From NCBI GenBank assembly GCA_001970855.1, contig LSSN01000326.1:1-57819 (forward strand): a DNA stretch of 57,819 nucleotides. The letters run 5' to 3'. The notes beneath the pieces are model-generated. The model was not told the origin of the DNA, searched no databases, and worked only from the letters and a program-made list of their open reading frames with translations. Every line of letters starts with the position of its first letter. Position 1 is the first letter of the stretch. Positions 1-11,600 of this stretch are shown here, in pieces. Both the position numbers and the translations under genes were made by a program. The DNA comes from Smittium culicis (taxonomy: Eukaryota; Kickxellomycota; Harpellomycetes; Harpellales; Legeriomycetaceae).

Positions 1-760
1 TTTTACTTTGTTTTTTTAAAAAAAAATAAACAAATCAAATTATTATATTTAGAATTCTAGATTTTAGGTTTTTTTTTTGTTAATTTGTAGCTAGTTCCTT
101 GCTAGTTATTTTTTTCATTAAAAAACCTCTCAGATGGCAAATTGCCATCTGAGAGGACATTTGAACCAAAGTGGGGCAAAATACCTGTTGCTAACTCAGA
201 GGTTTTACTGTATATAAAACAAAAAAGCTTCAATTATATCAAATTATTTTTTGTTTGAAATCCAAAATCAAATAGAAAAATTTTATAATTTTTATTATAG
301 TGCCAACACGATAAAAATTACAAAGATATTCGTTAACTAAAATCAAAAAAGATTCTAATTTGTATAATTAATTAAGAAACTTATTAAGTTTAAATCCGAA
401 AATGAATAAGAAAAGGATACTTTCTCAAAGTAAAAAAAAGTATTATACGTCCTGATGTACCATAATTAGACTTAGAATATAGTTTAATTAGCTTAAAGAT
501 ACAGTTGAATTATCTTATGTTTTTCAAATAAATTGGAAAAAGTGTAGGTAAATTTAACATTTTACTTCAAATATTAAAATCCCTACGCAAGTTGCTCGCT
601 AAGAGTTTTAATGATCATCTTATTTTTTAATGATTTGTAGTTTAGAAATTATTTATAATAGTTTTTTTTTTTATTATTTGGCTAATAAATATTTTTTATT
701 TTAAATTTCTTTTTTAATAATAAAGTAAAAATTTGCTTGTAATAATAGCAGTGATAAAAT
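1..760. other. Intergenic region, partial
   Basis: AT-rich sequence with poly-A and poly-T runs and no supportable reading frame. It holds one transposon-end relic near 116-211 (separate entry). The remainder lies downstream of the tyrosinase gene, which is on the minus strand. No promoter or RNA gene could be recognised. Confidence 0.7.
116..211. mobile_element. Short pogo/Tc1-like transposon relic or MITE
   Basis: Read on the minus strand, the right edge is TACAGTAAAACCTCTGAG, the kind of start seen in pogo/Tigger-type Tc1-mariner elements (CAGTAAAACCTC). The left edge on the plus strand reads AAAAAACCTCTCAG, an imperfect inverted copy. Inside, 126-156 is a perfect palindrome: CCTCTCAGATGGCAA, one central base, then its exact reverse complement. 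There is no coding capacity, so this would be a non-autonomous or solo-end remnant. Assignment to pogo rests only on the terminal sequence. Confidence 0.5.
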
Positions 761-1969
761 TTAGTATGGATTTGAGAAGCCTGAATCGTATAAATCATCA
801 ATCAAATTAACTGCAATGTTCCTAACTTTTATAGCAGTGCCCAAATCGTATCCATGCATTTTTAACCACATGGCATCTGGTTCATTAGGGTAGGGCATTT
901 TAGTTACTGTGGAATTGGACCCACTGCTGTTTGAGCTTAACATATTTTTGCTAAGTGTAGAGTTTGACGATTGGTTTTTATCGGAAAATAAGGGGAAATA
1001 TTTTTTTAGGATGGAAGGTTTTAGATTCCTCAAACCAGCTTCGACCTTATTATCTACCAAGTGACCTGGTTCTGATTTTAAGTTTTTGTTAAATGACATA
1101 CCATCATACTGATAGCACATTTGGCCGTATCCTAGCTGCATAACTGATGCAACATCGGTATTATAGCCTACGAGATTATCTCTAAGAGATACTACCTGGC
1201 CAGATGGAGATCGGCCATTATAACTAAACATGTTGTTTGGGTTCATTGTTTGCCATCTCCACCATACTCTGTCAATATAAGCATGGTGTAAATAGAACAT
1301 AATATCGCTTGGCGATTCTTGACTTGACATAGTTCCACCAAGACCAATGTGGACAGATCCATGTTGAGAGTATTCTATTTCCGACCTAAAGGAGTCAAGG
1401 TTATTATTTCTTTGAATTAAGGATTCGACATAAGCTGGGTTATACCACGATTGAATTCTGTTTCCGCCATTATAAGCTCTATTTAAGCATTTAGGGGAAG
1501 GATAATTAAGGCTCCATCCAGCTTGCATTCCACTAGCTACGCAATTTCCTGGGCCAACTCCATTTCCTCCGAAATATTTATCTGTAAATATTATACTCGA
1601 CGCAGGGTCAACAAAGTCTTCGGGCGAATTATAATACGGTATTGCAAAGTTGCTATTATAATTTCTTGCCAACCTCTCAAATTCATAAATAAAGTATCTA
1701 TGCCATGGTAAAAACACAGGTCCTCCATGGATTGCGTCAAAATTTTCGGTGTGAACTCTAGCAAACCATGAGAACCAACCATTATCACGCATGTAATTAA
1801 CTGTGTCTCTGAGGCCATTAAGTTCGCTGTCTGAATAAGACTTGATATCTCTTCTAGTAATAATATTACCACATCTAGGTAGGTTCCCCTGCATCTGATT
1901 TCCTTGGTCAAACTGTGATCTGACACTTAAAGAAAATAATACTGAGCTGAGTAAAATTGATATTTTCAT
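761..1969 (-). CDS. Secreted tyrosinase (type-3 copper monooxygenase)
   Basis: Single-exon gene of 402 aa. Tyrosinases oxidise monophenols and o-diphenols to quinones, usually in melanin formation or wall cross-linking. The CuA ligands are His73, His81 and His90, the last in a PWHRYF context. The CuB ligands are His203 and His207 (HGSVH) and one of the paired histidines at 228-229, followed by a D-R-x-W motif. The ATG at 1969 was chosen because it opens a classic signal peptide (MKISILLSSVLFSLSVRS). The open frame extends 35 codons further upstream without another ATG, and that part is lysine- and asparagine-rich. Between the core and the C-terminus is a Ser/Asn-rich linker (about residues 330-355). 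The protein lacks the large C-terminal lid domain of many ascomycete and basidiomycete tyrosinases, which suggests a secreted short form. Confidence 0.9.
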   Translation of the reverse strand: MKISILLSSVLFSLSVRSQFDQGNQMQGNLPRCGNIITRRDIKSYSDSELNGLRDTVNYMRDNGWFSWFARVHTENFDAIHGGPVFLPWHRYFIYEFERLARNYNSNFAIPYYNSPEDFVDPASSIIFTDKYFGGNGVGPGNCVASGMQAGWSLNYPSPKCLNRAYNGGNRIQSWYNPAYVESLIQRNNNLDSFRSEIEYSQHGSVHIGLGGTMSSQESPSDIMFYLHHAYIDRVWWRWQTMNPNNMFSYNGRSPSGQVVSLRDNLVGYNTDVASVMQLGYGQMCYQYDGMSFNKNLKSEPGHLVDNKVEAGLRNLKPSILKKYFPLFSDKNQSSNSTLSKNMLSSNSSGSNSTVTKMPYPNEPDAMWLKMHGYDLGTAIKVRNIAVNLIDDLYDSGFSNPY

Positions 1970-4900
1970 TTTATTTAGTGAATTAAAACTATTTCCTAAA
2001 AAAAAATGAGACCTATTTGATATTTTATCAATATAGTTTATTATTATGTAGTTTGCTTTTTTTTTTTTTTTCAAATTATATGTAATTCGAAAAAAATAGA
2101 TTATTTAAATGCTAATAATTATCGAAATGATTATAATGATTCAAATTTGCTACAATCTTTTATATTTATATAAAAAAAAACATAATTATTTCATTTTGTA
2201 AAATAGTAATAATAATACTTGTAATAAGTATGACATTTAATTGAAACGAAGCTAAAGTAGCTTATAGAGTAATAACTGGAATGTAAGCAAAATAAACTAG
2301 ATCATTCATTTCAACCTCGTTATATAGGGTTTTAAGTTTAATAATCTATAAGATCTTGTGTTCATTTAATTTTTTTAGCCATTTAATTATCTATACTAAT
2401 ACTGTACAATTTTAAAAAAAGAGGTTGATATCCACACAAGACTATCATTTTATTTACTTTAACCATTTAATTGGCTAATATACATTGATTTATATTTTAG
2501 CTTTTTAGTAAGTTGTCATTTGCACAATTTTCTAAATAAAAGTTATTAGAAAAATCAGCTAAGCTATTAATGCTCAAAATGCCTTTTTTTTCAGTATGTA
2601 CATTAAAATTATTCAATAAAAATTAATTATATATATTATACGCCACTTGAAAAAGCTTACTACACGCTCAAGTGATTTTATTAAGGCTATGGGAAAATTT
2701 ATCATCCCAATAATTTTGGTCAAAGTAGTATTGCCAAATTGAAAATTAGATGGCTTTCCATATTTTATTTGAATACCAAAATGGCTTTAATTATTCCGAG
2801 TATACACGTATATTATCAGGCTGGATATTTTGGACAGTTAATAAATAGAGAAACAAGCTGAACTCCGGAAATCAATATTAAATTTAACTAGAGCTATTAG
2901 ACCTATAAACTTTTTAACTAATTATATAATTATACTCATACACTTGATAATTTTGATATTGATCAAAATCTTTCAATTTAAAAGTAGTATAAGTGATTGA
3001 ATTTATAGCTTTGCATTAGTATATTAGTCATATTGTTTATATACTATGACTTTCAGACTGTGCTTCGATATTTTGAATATATAAAAAGTATTTTTGTTGA
3101 GTGTAAAAATCAATAAATAAATTGGATAAATCATACCATTAAGTATATAAGTAGCTATAACATAATATAAGCTATTATGCGTTAATTTCTTTTATTTTTT
3201 TTGCTAATCCTTTGTCTATTTAATCATACGGTTATAGTATAGAAAATTTACATTGCGGATCTAAAAATTTTTTTGGAACTGATCTTTTTACATGACATAT
3301 AAAAAAATGATATGGTTTTTTACATAGAGTATATTAGCTGTTAAGCGGTATAAAATAGGTCGAATCAAATAAGTAATAAAGTATAACTTTGATAAAAGTA
3401 GCGCGATTATTATACACTGCATAAAATATAAATTATTTTGCCATTATTATATAATTTATCTAAAAGTGTTAAAAATGAAATATGAGCATTACTTTAACTC
3501 TAGACTTATTAAAAATTTGATCTTATGTTATAGCAAAAAGTATCTTTGTTAAATATGCTTCGTATTAATATAAATCGCATTTTTGCCATATTTTTAACGT
3601 AAAGCATATCGATATTCAATACAAAAATTACATATCTGATATAAAACAATAATAAAAAACTTATAATGGTGTAAGCTCAAAGCTAAAAATCTTTAAATAA
3701 TGCATACATATTTATCTCGCAAAAATGTGTAAATAGACTTTTATAGTACTAAAATTTATATTTATATAATTCATAATTCTATATTTCTCAGTAAACGCTT
3801 TCTTTTAACAGCTGTATAAATTTTTTAGAGTAATCCTTGACTAGAAAGGCAATGATAAAGATTATTTCAATTAAATCCAATAAATATAAAGAAAACAAGT
3901 CATTTAAGCACATTTCATTAAAATCAAAAAAAGGCTTAGCTATAGCTTTTTCAAGGATATTTTGTTTCAAGCCTCAAAAAAAATAAAGGATCTTTTTGTT
4001 GATGTCAGTTTATTTTATTCTTTATTTTTCATTCAATTTTTTTAGTAAAATTACTATAATATATATAAGCATATATCACTCTAGCAAAAATAGTGGTACG
4101 ATAATTTATCAACTAAAATAAAATCAAAATTCGGTAAGTTAAATTACGCGCCATCAAATTTAAAAGAAAAGAAATACACATATCAGTCCATAATAAAGAT
4201 AAAATTAGTAGTATAGCAAAGTACCTTTCCGTCAAAATTTTAATCGAGTATGGATCTAAAGTATATGCGTTCAGTATTTTCTGAATAAGCTTGATTTTGT
4301 ATTACTAAATTAATTATATTTTAATATTTCAACCCACCAATTTTACTAGCAAAAAAAATTTTTTTCTTTTAAAAACATAGAAAGTAGTGATACTTTAGTC
4401 AATGTCATAATATTCCTGATATATAAAAAATTTGTTTATATTTTTCAATTATGTAGAGATTTGTATTCAAGTATAATTCGCTAATTTTAGAAGAAACCAC
4501 TACAAAAATATTTGTGGAGAACAAGTGCCAAGTTAATTCCCTGTTGTTAACAAGTTTAAATTGGTGATTCTTTATGAAGGAGTCGTTTTATAGTGAGATG
4601 TGTTAAAGTGAATAAATTTGAACTCAAAAAATTATAGCCAATGAGTTAATTAGTATTTTTTGTAGCAAATAAAAATTTCAAGTTTAAATGAATAAATAGA
4701 AAAATTGAAATGCATTTTCAATTCCGCCAATAATAATTACACATAATGAATAATCAGGCAAATTACATTAAACTGCAACAAATTGGTCTCTTCGTTCAGA
4801 ATCTCCCATATAAAAAACACAATATATTGCAATAAAACATTATCTATGTTTCAAATTTATTGCTATACCCTTCCTAGCTAAAAAAATTTTAACGATTTCT

Positions 4901-5799
4901 GGGGTCAACTCTATTTAACATGTTTATATATTATAATTGGATAAGTCAGATAAAAGCTATTTGCTATTGGACGAAAAAAAGCTACTAGCCAATTATATAT
5001 TCTTATTCATATTATAATCTATTAATTTATCAGTGTGCCGTGTGACTGGATTATTTAGGGTTAAAAAAATGCCAACCACGCCTGAAAGAGATATACATAT
5101 GAAAAATTCATAATTGTTTAAACTTATAAAAGTAAATTAATGTTTTTTTTTGATACTATTAACATCTAATAAGATTTAGACATGATAAATGCTTTCAATT
5201 TATTTAACTATTTTGCTAATATATATGGTTCAAAAAAAAGTAAATATTACAGTTAGATAGAATGATTAAAGTTTTACTGGAATAAACATAAATTTGCTTT
5301 ATATCAAAGTTTTTTAAAGTAACGGAAATTCAGCACGTATGTAAAATAAACAAAGGTGTTATTATTGTATAGGTTATAATTCTTAAACTACATCTAATTC
5401 CGTACTACAAATTAGGCCTAGGAAATTTCAGTAAAAATAAATATCTTTAATTTATTTTTGGCCAAATTCAATAAAAGTTTTATTTCTTCTGATTGGTATT
5501 CAAATGAGACAAAAGTAAAACATAATAGTATTAATTAATATATTAAATGCCCTTTAATTTGTATTATTCATATCAAAGGATGAAATTCAATTACAAAATA
5601 TTCTAAAAAAAAAATGTAATAAAGCTTTTAACCTTTTACTAATATTTATTCACGAGAGATTGAAAATAAGTATCTATTTTTTTCAAATAAAAAAATAGGG
5701 ACCTGATCTTTTCAAGAAAAATGAATGATAAAAACAACTATGATTGAAAAAGTAGAATCGAATTCTTTTTTATTTTAGAAAAATAAAAAAAATAAAACT
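1970..5799. other. 3.8-kb intergenic region
   Basis: Very AT-rich, with no credible gene; the few open frames here are short and unlike protein. It separates the minus-strand tyrosinase from the plus-strand DUF7137-like gene, so both promoters must lie within it. The only structured content I see is the dispersed-repeat copy at 4563-5090 and a short inverted repeat near 2644-2674 (CACTTGA with TCAAGTG). Confidence 0.65.
4563..5090 (+). repeat. Dispersed repeat family, copy A
   Basis: This copy matches, in inverted orientation, the block at 55015-55765, and in part the block at 28265-28451. Part 4563-4812 corresponds to the reverse complement of 55516-55765, with long identical stretches around TTTATTTGCTACAAAAAATA. 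Part 4966-5090 shares an ordered set of motifs with the other copies: ATTGGACG, TAGCCAAT, then GCCAACC and CCTGAAAG about 90-115 bases further on. It has no open frame. It could be a solo LTR, an untranslated piece of a retroelement, or a large MITE. Confidence 0.7.
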
Positions 5800-7136
5800 A
5801 TGAGGCTATATATTTATCTGTTATTATTTTATGTTAATGGTGTGTTTTCTCAAGGCGAAGGTAATAATTTCAACAAGTTGGTTTTGTAATAGTTACTATC
5901 TCTAGAATTAAACTGTATTCAAGATATTTATTTAATTTAATTTAATTATATTTTTAAAGTTTATAGCAAATTTTAATGCGTCTTTTTTTTATTTATATAT
6001 TTTCTTTAACCAAATCAGGCGATAGACCTCAACCTTCACAAGCTCAAATTTTAAACTCGGGTTCTAAGCAAGAACCAAATCCAGCCTCAAAGCCACCTTT
6101 GGTGGCTCAGTCTAACCCAACACAGTCAAATATTTCAGGCGAAAACCAACCAGTAAAAAACCCAGGCCAACAGAGTGGCGATTCAATTCCTGGAAATAAA
6201 AACGATTTAAATAATCCTTCCGATAATAAAAATGGTGTAGCACCACAATCCAAACAGCCCAGTAAAAATGATGGAGGTAAAAATCAAAGTAATCCTGATA
6301 GCTCAGTAGCTCGACAAAGTGGCGATGTTGGAAACTCTGGTAATGGCTCGAATGTTCAAACACAACAAAATGGTAAAGATTCACCAAGTAAAACGGTTCA
6401 GCAAAACTCAAAATCATCAATATTGAGCTCTACAACTTCAATTTATTCAAAGCCTGGAGATGGAAACAAGAATAAAGATATATCTGAAGATAATAATAGT
6501 AATGGGGATGGTAATGGCAACGGAGAAAACCATAAATCAGACGATGGCTGGATTGGCGGTGAAAGTGGCAGTGAAGAAGATGATGATAGCCCTGGAGTTG
6601 GATTTCCTGCAGTTGTTAAAATTATTCAACCACCAAAGTCAGTTCCGACGCCATTATTCGAAATCGGAACGGTTATTGATCTAGAATGGGACTACAGCAA
6701 AGAGCTGGATACAATTCCAAAAAAAATAACTATTGCGGTTCAGATACCGCGTGAGCTATCATCAACAACAGAATCTCAAAAGCCTATTATTGTTCATGAT
6801 ATCGCAGCAAACATATCAGGATCAATAAAAAAGTATAGCTGGGATACATCAAAGCAATTGCAAAATGGTTACAATTTTAGAAGCGGAAAAGGGTATAGCT
6901 TGCTAATTTATGATTCTAATTTGGGATTAAAAAAATCAGATTCACCGCCTTCTGGGAGACTACTTAAATTCAGTATGCCATTTATCTTTTATAGTTCTTA
7001 CTATAACCAAACAAATGACGGGGTTCCTAGAAACTATAATCCAAACTCAGCTATGAAATTAGACACTTATGTCGCTTTAAAAATATTTATAGTTGCATTT
7101 TCGGTTTTGTTTTTCCAGTTGATTTTCTTTATTTAA
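5800..7136 (+). CDS. DUF7137-like surface protein, signal peptide and hydrophobic tail
   Basis: Two exons, 5800-5860 and 6019-7136 (intron 5861-6018, GTAATA to CAG), giving 392 aa. Exon 1 supplies a signal peptide (MRLYIYLLLFYVNGVFS); phase 1 at the junction rebuilds a Gly codon and keeps exon 2 in frame. Residues about 22-215 are a Ser/Pro/Asn/Gln/Gly-rich linker. Residues about 218-345 resemble the fungal DUF7137 beta-domain: V-x-I-x-P near the start, then IGTVIDLEWDY, and a later SWDT and Y-x-L-x-IYD. The last 23 residues are a hydrophobic segment ending at the stop, so the protein is a tail-anchored or GPI-anchored wall or membrane protein. Family assignment is from memory of the domain pattern; function is unknown. 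Confidence 0.75.
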
Positions 7137-7495
7137 CCTTTGAAACTATAGTTCGGTTTAGAGTTTTTATGGTCAAATTAAAATGTATGTAGTTATAATT
7201 TATTGTATGTTTTTAGTACTCTTATTCTTCTCAATTTTTGATCATTAAATATAAGTACGATTAATTTCTAACTTTTAGCTCAATTAAATTCTAATTTTCT
7301 AAATTCCATAAAAAAAATAATAAAATAGGAATAATGAAAATCTTTTCTTTAAAATCCTCTAAATTAGTTAAATGCATTTTCAAAATGATGTCAATTTTTA
7401 TATAGTAGATATAAATATTTTTTTCTATAAATTTCAAAGCTAAATTTTTAACTAGGGTGATTCTTCTTCACTTTATTTTAATACAGATATATATT
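7137..7495. other. Short intergenic region
   Basis: AT-rich spacer between two genes on the same strand, holding the 3' end of the DUF7137-like gene and the presumed promoter of the next. A frame open upstream of the ATG at 7496 starts only with non-ATG codons, so an additional 5' exon is not excluded. Candidate acceptors occur near 7455 and 7484. Confidence 0.5.
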
Positions 7496-8214
7496 ATGGT
7501 TAAAATTAGTTCGTTGTTGTGGACTAATGTTCCTGTAATTAAATTTAAGGATTATAATACAAAAAAAACTGTGAGGCAAAAGATACTAGTTAGAACTCTT
7601 GTGAGCTTAGAAGGCGTATCTGATCCTAAAAACGATAGAGCACCCTTAATTTACCATAGCAGTGACTTTCCGATAGATTTCAACATGTAAGAATTTAGCA
7701 ACTCATTTCCTTCTTAGTGATTGTTTAGTTGTAAATTGATCGAGAGTGCTGTTTAGTAGCTAATTATTGTTAAATTACCGCTATACTTTTAATTTTCAGA
7801 AACATGCCGATTATAAATATCGAAGGAATGATTACTCAAGAATTGTCAAAAAGCTTGGAAATAACTCTACCTTACTTAGCAATTTATAACAAGACCTTTT
7901 CCCAGTTAAAATGCACATATATTTCAGAGAGTCTAGTTTCATTTTCGCGTTTTTCTTATAAGATAGCGCCTGGAATCTACACACTTTTGGGAATATCAAT
8001 TACTATTTCTCTGGCTGGAATACCTCAAGATAATATCAAATTCTCAAACCAATTTACCAGGAAGTCTTTTACTGACGGGATCTCAAAGTTTTTAATCGAA
8101 AAGGTCCTGAAAGTCAAAATACCAGCTGCCTTTGATAGGGAAATCCTTGAAAACGTCTTGGAATATATAAACGCCAGCTTTGAGTTCTATGAAATAGCTA
8201 AATCGATGAAGTAA
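7496..8214 (+). CDS. Uncharacterised two-exon protein, 201 aa
   Basis: Exons 7496-7686 and 7800-8214, joined across intron 7687-7799. The donor is a canonical GTAAG and the acceptor TTTTCAG. The phase-2 junction gives an Ile codon and keeps the second exon in frame, which is the main argument that this is real. The protein starts MVKISSLLWTNVPVIKF and ends FYEIAKSMK. It has no signal peptide. A moderately hydrophobic stretch (IYTLLGISITISLAG) lies in the second half and might be a buried beta-strand/helix or a membrane segment. I do not recognise a family. The same strand and close spacing to AP-3 delta carry no functional implication in a fungus. Confidence 0.6.
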
Positions 8215-8651
8215 TATGATCAGTTTTTGCTGTCGAAAAATATCAGCTATATATTTTTTTTTGATTCTTGAAGTTACTGCCTAAGCGATTACAGTTTACC
8301 ATTTCATACTTCATTCTATTTGCTCTTTCTGTCTATGCATTAAATGCTAGTAAAACTATGACTCGTTAATATAGAATGCATATTTATAGATAATTGGCTA
8401 CTCATCTTTCGCATAGAGAAAAGATAGCTCTCTTATTCGCCATAGAGCCGTTATATTTAAATAAATATAAGCGTAATATTAGTACAATAAAACTTTAAAT
8501 ATTAGGCCAATAGCTAGACTTGGAGCGCATTTTCTTGGTTTCATTTTTTTTTATTTTGTGCCAATTCTTGTATTTAAATTTAAAGGCAGCTCTTGTAAAC
8601 ATAGTTACCTTTATTTTCGTTGATTTAAACCAACGCCTAATATAATCAATA
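8215..8651. other. Intergenic region upstream of AP-3 delta
   Basis: 437 bases between two plus-strand genes. It should hold the terminator of the unknown two-exon gene and the AP-3 delta promoter, but I see no distinct motif. The minus-strand open frame overlapping 8495-8701 is of poor composition and covers the AP-3 delta start, so it is not called. Confidence 0.5.
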
Positions 8652-11600
8652 ATGTTCAAATCTGATCTCAGCGACTTTATTAAAGGCCTAAGGGCTAGCA
8701 AAAGAAATGAAGATCAATATATTTCTAATAGCATTAAAAAAATACAAAAAGAGATTATATCTAAAGATATCGACTCCAAATCCACTGCTTTGTCAAAATT
8801 AACATACCTACAAATGTTAGGATACGACATGGGCTGGGCTTCTTTCAACGCAGTCGAAGTAATGGCCTCTGATAACTATTACCAAAAAAGAATCGGTTAC
8901 CTGGCTGCTATCCAATCCTTTTACGAAGAAACTGATGTATTAATGCTAACCACAAATTTGTTTAGAAAGGTATCTATTTTTATTTTATTTTATTTTATCC
9001 TTTAAGCTTAGTTGATCCTTCCATTACAGAAATCTCGATATTTAGGACCTTGCGTCTCCTGATCACTTAAAAGTTAGTTTAGCTCTTGAAGGCTTGGGCG
9101 AAGTTCTAAGCCCCGAGCTTTGCGTAGATTTATTGGACTCTGTAATAGATGTAACAAACCATCGCCTCGCCATTATAAGAAAAAAAGCTATCCTGGTTTT
9201 ACACAAAATTCTAGTCAAAACTCCTGAGAATTCACAGTTCATCATTCCTATACTAAAAGAAAAGCTAGCTGATCACGATCCAAGTATTTGCACTTTTATT
9301 AAAAATTCCTATCATTTCAATTTATTTAATTTCTTGATTTTGAAAAATATTATATCAAATTATAATTTTATATACTCATTCAAAAACTCTGCATTCATCC
9401 TTACATTCATAGGCGTTGTTTCTGTAACTGCGAGTGCCATCTGTGAACTAGCCCAAAATGATCCCAAAACATATTTACCTTTAGCACCAAAACTGTTCAA
9501 GCTTCTAAATGAATCTACTAAAAGTTGGATGATAATTAAAATTGTGAAGCTGGTATTAATTTTATTTATATCTGACTTATCCATTTACTATCTGATTTTT
9601 ATAAAATTTTTCTCATATCTATACTTACTTCAAAATACGGAATTTAAATTATATTTATGCTTTATATATCTTCATTCCTTCTTTAGTTTGCCTTTCTAAC
9701 TCCTCTAGAACCACGCCTATCCAAAAAGTTATACATTCCAATAATGGAAATAATTCTAAACACAAATAAAACATCCTTGCTATATGAATGTATTAATACC
9801 GCTGTTTTCGGTAATATAATTGATTTAGAGATCGATACATCAAAGCAATTTAACATAGAGCACAACCTTGTTGAATTATGCAGTTATAAACTCGGCGATT
9901 TTATAAATTCCTCCGACCAAAACCGTAAAATTACTATATATAACACTTAAATATTCGCTATATCCATTTTCACCACAATAACAAAATTTATTAATCTTTG
10001 ACTTTTTTTTTAGTTCAATATTTAGGCCTTGTTACTCTCACAAAGCTACAAGAAAACTACCCTATATTGGCTATGGCGCATTTTGACTCAGTTCTTAAAA
10101 TTTTAGACGACGAAGACCTTAGCATCAGGCTACGCGCCTTGAACTTTATTAAAGGAGCTGTAAATTAACTTTATAAAACTATTTTCTATTCTCTTTTTTT
10201 AAAAATAGACTTTTAAACTCAAGTCATCTCAGTTTTTATATTTTTCTTTTAACTGATCTAAAATTTTTTTCAATATATCATACTTATAGGCAAACCAAGA
10301 TAATTTAGTAGAAATCGTTGAAAAGCTTTTACACCAGCTAGAAAATTCTGCATCCATTATTTTTTTAGAAGACTCGCTGTCTAAAGCAAAACCTGTGGAT
10401 TATGAATCTTCTCTATATATAACCGAGTCTGATAGCGAGGATCAAAAGGAAGATATTACAGTTGGCGTTAGTGACGACCAAAGCTATCGCAAAGCTGTTG
10501 TTGAAACTATTGCTTATATATGTAGATTTAGAAACTATTTAAATGTTTCTAGATTTGATTGGTATATTAGTTCGTTAATAAGATTGACGTTATCTGCAAA
10601 AACAAATTCAGTCGATGAACTCCTAGCTGAATGTATTCTTGATGTTATTGCTAGAGTTAAAAATAGTAGAAAGCAAGGAGTTACCGCTATGTTTAACCTG
10701 ATTATTTGTGCGCCTACTGGAATGGATCCTAAAGACATTGGATATAAAAGTATTCTCAATTCTGGAACTCCTTTGTTTTCTGTTTTTGCTACTGCTGCAT
10801 ATATAATCGGCGAGTATGGAAATGAATATATTCAATCTCACCAGCTATTATCTGTACTAAACTCTCTCTTGGACTATATAGCTGATACTACTCTTGATGA
10901 TTCTTTGCTTTTAGGATCGCTTTGTTTTTCTATGACAAAAACTCTAATTAATTTATTTAACAAATTTTCTGAAAAGCTAGATGGATTTTCTTTAGACACA
11001 ATAGATTCCGAAATTATTAACGAACTGAAAACAATTACTTCTGAAATAGAAGTCAAATCCAAAAGGTTAACTCAAAACAGTACATTCGGCAATAATGTAT
11101 TTTATTGCAAGGAATTAGGCATATTTATGTGGGCTTTTGAAATTTTGAAAAACAAACTTTCATCATTCAGCGAGCTAGCAGCTTCTTCCTCTCACTCCAA
11201 TATTGACAATCCAACCAACCTTGATGATAATATGTCTGCTAATAATACCATTAAAAATGCATCTTCTTTCAACATCGATCAACTGGAGCTTGGGCACTCG
11301 CCAGATCATTCTATATGGGATGATCAAAGCGGGTTTGACAATCAAAAATCACCTCGGATTACCCCACCTTCTAAATCTAGCATCATTGAACAAAAAAACA
11401 TGATCCAATCAGAAATAGATAAAATTAATGATCTATCCCTAAAAGAAGCAATAGAAATGTTAAAGCAATCCTTCTGCATTTTCGAGCTTAACCCTATGTC
11501 AAAAGAAGCTCAGAAAAAAATTCCTGTTCCAGAAGATTTGATACCTCTTTTAACTTTTGAAAAGAGCGCCAACTATCTCCCTAATCCTGTACACGAATTA

